Shown here: piece by piece, positions 31,075-32,481 of the stretch | Layout: every line of letters starts with the position of its first letter | Numbering within the stretch: position 1 is the stretch's first letter | DNA from: Planctomycetota bacterium | GTDB lineage: Bacteria > Planctomycetota > Planctomycetia > Gemmatales > Gemmataceae | Assembly (NCBI GenBank): GCA_029777335.1 | Contig: JAKOSN010000276.1 | Span: 1 to 32,481 of the forward strand | Direction: 5' to 3' | DNA length: 32,481 nucleotides | The notes under the pieces: generated by a model | Seen by the model: the letters and a program-made list of their open reading frames with translations, nothing else | Told to the model about the DNA's origin: nothing | Databases searched by the model: none | Translations under genes and position numbers: made by a program

Positions 31075-32481
31075 TCAGTCTCCGATCATTTGTGGAGCAA
31101 GGCTACCAACGGTCCTCAAGCCCCAGATTGTTACCGTCCCATCCGCGCTGCCGACAGCGAGGGCTTTCCCATCCGGGCTAATCGCGAGGCTGGAAACCTC
31201 ACGGATTCTCCCCTTGAGCATGAGGATTTGCGCTCCCATGGTTAGCTCCCACACACGCACAACCTGGTCCGAACTGACACCGGCGAGAAGAGTGCCATCG
31301 GGGCTGAACGATAGGAGCAACACACTCTCGCTGGCCCCCTTCAGAGAGAGCAGTTCTTCTTTCCTGAGGATACTCCATAACTTGATTGTTCCGTCCGAAC
31401 TTCCTGCAGCGAGTTTTCTGCCGTCGTTTGGGTCCAAGCAAACACTCGTACACACCCCCATGGGAACCGTCAAAGAGCGGGGGTTCATTCGCCCCGAGAG
31501 ATCCCAGATCCGCCCCTTCCCATCCTGGTTAACACTGCAAAGAAGCAAGTCGCGGAGCATGAAAGAGAGGCTATTTACCCGAGAAGTGTCCCCTTGGAAG
31601 GAGGACATCTGCTGGAACCTCTCCGTTTCCAACACTTTCACCTCGTAGGGTTCCTGCAGCGCCATGCGTTCGATCCCCACGGCGAGATTCTTGCCGTTTC
31701 GGCTAAAACTCATGGTGCGGATATTCCCTCGGATCGCCTTGTACGTGAGGAGGTTCAGACCACTCTCGGCATCCCATAGCTTCACTGTACCATCCAAGCT
31801 TGCTGAAGCGATGCGTTTCCCGACCGGGCTGTAGTCAACGCACTGTACAGCGGCCTTGTGTCCCGTGAGGGTGAGCACTTCCTGTCCCTTGTCGATATTC
31901 CAGACTTTGAGTGTGTGGTCCAGGCTGCCACTCACGAGGTGTTTACCCTCAGGACTGAATGCAACCCCTGTGACACCCTTGGTGTGGCCGTGCAGAGTGA
32001 GCGCTTGATCCCCAAACGAGGGAGCAGGCGGTCCCCCTGGGCCCCCAGGGAGGACCTGGAGTGAGAGAGGCACGACTTGCCGAACACCTTCTGCTTCTCC
32101 CACAAGTTGCAGTTGATACTTCCCCGGTGCCACCCCTTTGCTGCAGCGCATCAGCACATACCACTCGCTCTCCGAGGGGGGAATTGCACCACGCACGATC
32201 TCGATTCCGGAAGGCGCGTTCTCGAGTTCAAGATGGATCGCGCCGGTGTAACCGCCTCGTTCCACACGGCCCTTCATCCGGTTTAATCCCGGAGAGAAGA
32301 GGCTCACGGGTTCGATGGGGAGCAGTTTCCACACAACAGTGGGAGCCTCGATCTCCACCTCCGCTTTCGTCTCGACTCGCACTCCTTCCACGGCCACGGC
32401 AACGATTTCCACGGTGCGTTTCCCTGGCTTGGCGGTTTGCAGCACCGTGATCTCGAGAGTGCTGGTATCGCTCCATGCGGG
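31075..32481 (-). CDS. WD40 beta-propeller protein (5'-partial, runs off right edge)
   Basis: This is the C-terminal 468 residues of a larger protein; the frame is open to the last base of the window, and a GTG at 32445 is not its start. The first part (about 1-140) looks like one or more beta-sandwich modules (V-E-I-V-A-V-A-V-E-G, then G-K-Y-Q-L-Q-L-V-G), like the pre-propeller domains common in planctomycete surface proteins. A Gly/Pro linker follows. Seven WD40-type repeats can then be counted, with endings such as V-W-N-I, L-W-D-A, I-W-D-L, L-W-S-I, V-W-E-L and I-W-G-L, enough for one complete seven-bladed propeller. The third repeat is degenerate. WD40 propellers bind proteins; the partner is unknown. 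The stop at 31075 is 205 nt upstream of leuS. Any signal peptide or kinase or protease domain would lie outside the window. Confidence 0.9.
   Translation of the reverse strand, partial: PAWSDTSTLEITVLQTAKPGKRTVEIVAVAVEGVRVETKAEVEIEAPTVVWKLLPIEPVSLFSPGLNRMKGRVERGGYTGAIHLELENAPSGIEIVRGAIPPSESEWYVLMRCSKGVAPGKYQLQLVGEAEGVRQVVPLSLQVLPGGPGGPPAPSFGDQALTLHGHTKGVTGVAFSPEGKHLVSGSLDHTLKVWNIDKGQEVLTLTGHKAAVQCVDYSPVGKRIASASLDGTVKLWDAESGLNLLTYKAIRGNIRTMSFSRNGKNLAVGIERMALQEPYEVKVLETERFQQMSSFQGDTSRVNSLSFMLRDLLLCSVNQDGKGRIWDLSGRMNPRSLTVPMGVCTSVCLDPNDGRKLAAGSSDGTIKLWSILRKEELLSLKGASESVLLLSFSPDGTLLAGVSSDQVVRVWELTMGAQILMLKGRIREVSSLAISPDGKALAVGSADGTVTIWGLRTVGSLAPQMIGD

Overview
The window looks like a chromosomal segment of a planctomycete (Planctomycetota). 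I lean towards a Gemmata-like lineage, but that is inference from gene content and no marker gene was compared. The signs are tandem secreted sulfatases, a Ser/Thr kinase with a C-terminal membrane anchor, a WD40 propeller protein, membrane-anchored coiled-coil proteins of unknown function, moderately high GC with long antisense open frames, and short multi-strand gene clusters. I see no insertion sequence, prophage, tRNA, rRNA or CRISPR array. The first sulfatase and the last gene (WD40) run off the window edges.

Layout. 1-3.04 kb (+): two sulfatases, both with the formylglycine motif C-x-P-[ST]-R; the motif of the first lies at the extreme left edge. 3.2-4.44 kb (-): an M50 site-2-type metalloprotease with two CBS domains, separated from the sulfatases by a strong hairpin. 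4.77-11.2 kb (+): trehalose-6-phosphate synthase, trehalose-phosphatase, a Na+/H+ antiporter with a TrkA-type domain and a CLC chloride transporter with CBS domains. These four suggest an osmotic/salt-stress block. 15.16-11.29 kb (-): MnmA tRNA 2-thiouridylase, a VWA protein, a Cas4-like PD-(D/E)XK Fe-S nuclease and a pteridine-reductase-like SDR.

18.77-15.35 kb (-): the most unusual part. It is an apparently complete four-gene transcription unit with a plausible sigma70-like promoter, an intergenic 18-bp RNA hairpin and an intrinsic terminator. It encodes three single-pass proteins with near-identical membrane-anchor beginnings (M-[ST]-x-x-GK) and coiled coils, one of them with an MreC/FlgT-C-like beta domain at its C terminus. 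The fourth product is a single-pass protein with a Gly-Ala-Ala collagen-like tail. A membrane-anchored Ser/Thr kinase (19.1-20.5 kb, +) is divergent from it. I propose this as a candidate undescribed envelope or scaffold module.

20.55-22.46 kb (+): a secreted S15/CocE-type serine hydrolase. 24.37-22.51 kb (-): a duplicated ABC-2-type permease without an ATPase, starting at TTG. 25.19-24.54 kb (-): an unknown protein. 25.43-27.34 kb (+): a receiver-histidine kinase fusion followed by a lone response regulator, likely one signalling pair. 27.88-27.32 kb (-): an unknown protein downstream of leucyl-tRNA synthetase (30.87-28.06 kb, -). 32.48-31.08 kb (-): the C-terminal part of a seven-bladed WD40 protein.

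All functions are from motif reading by eye; no database search was run.
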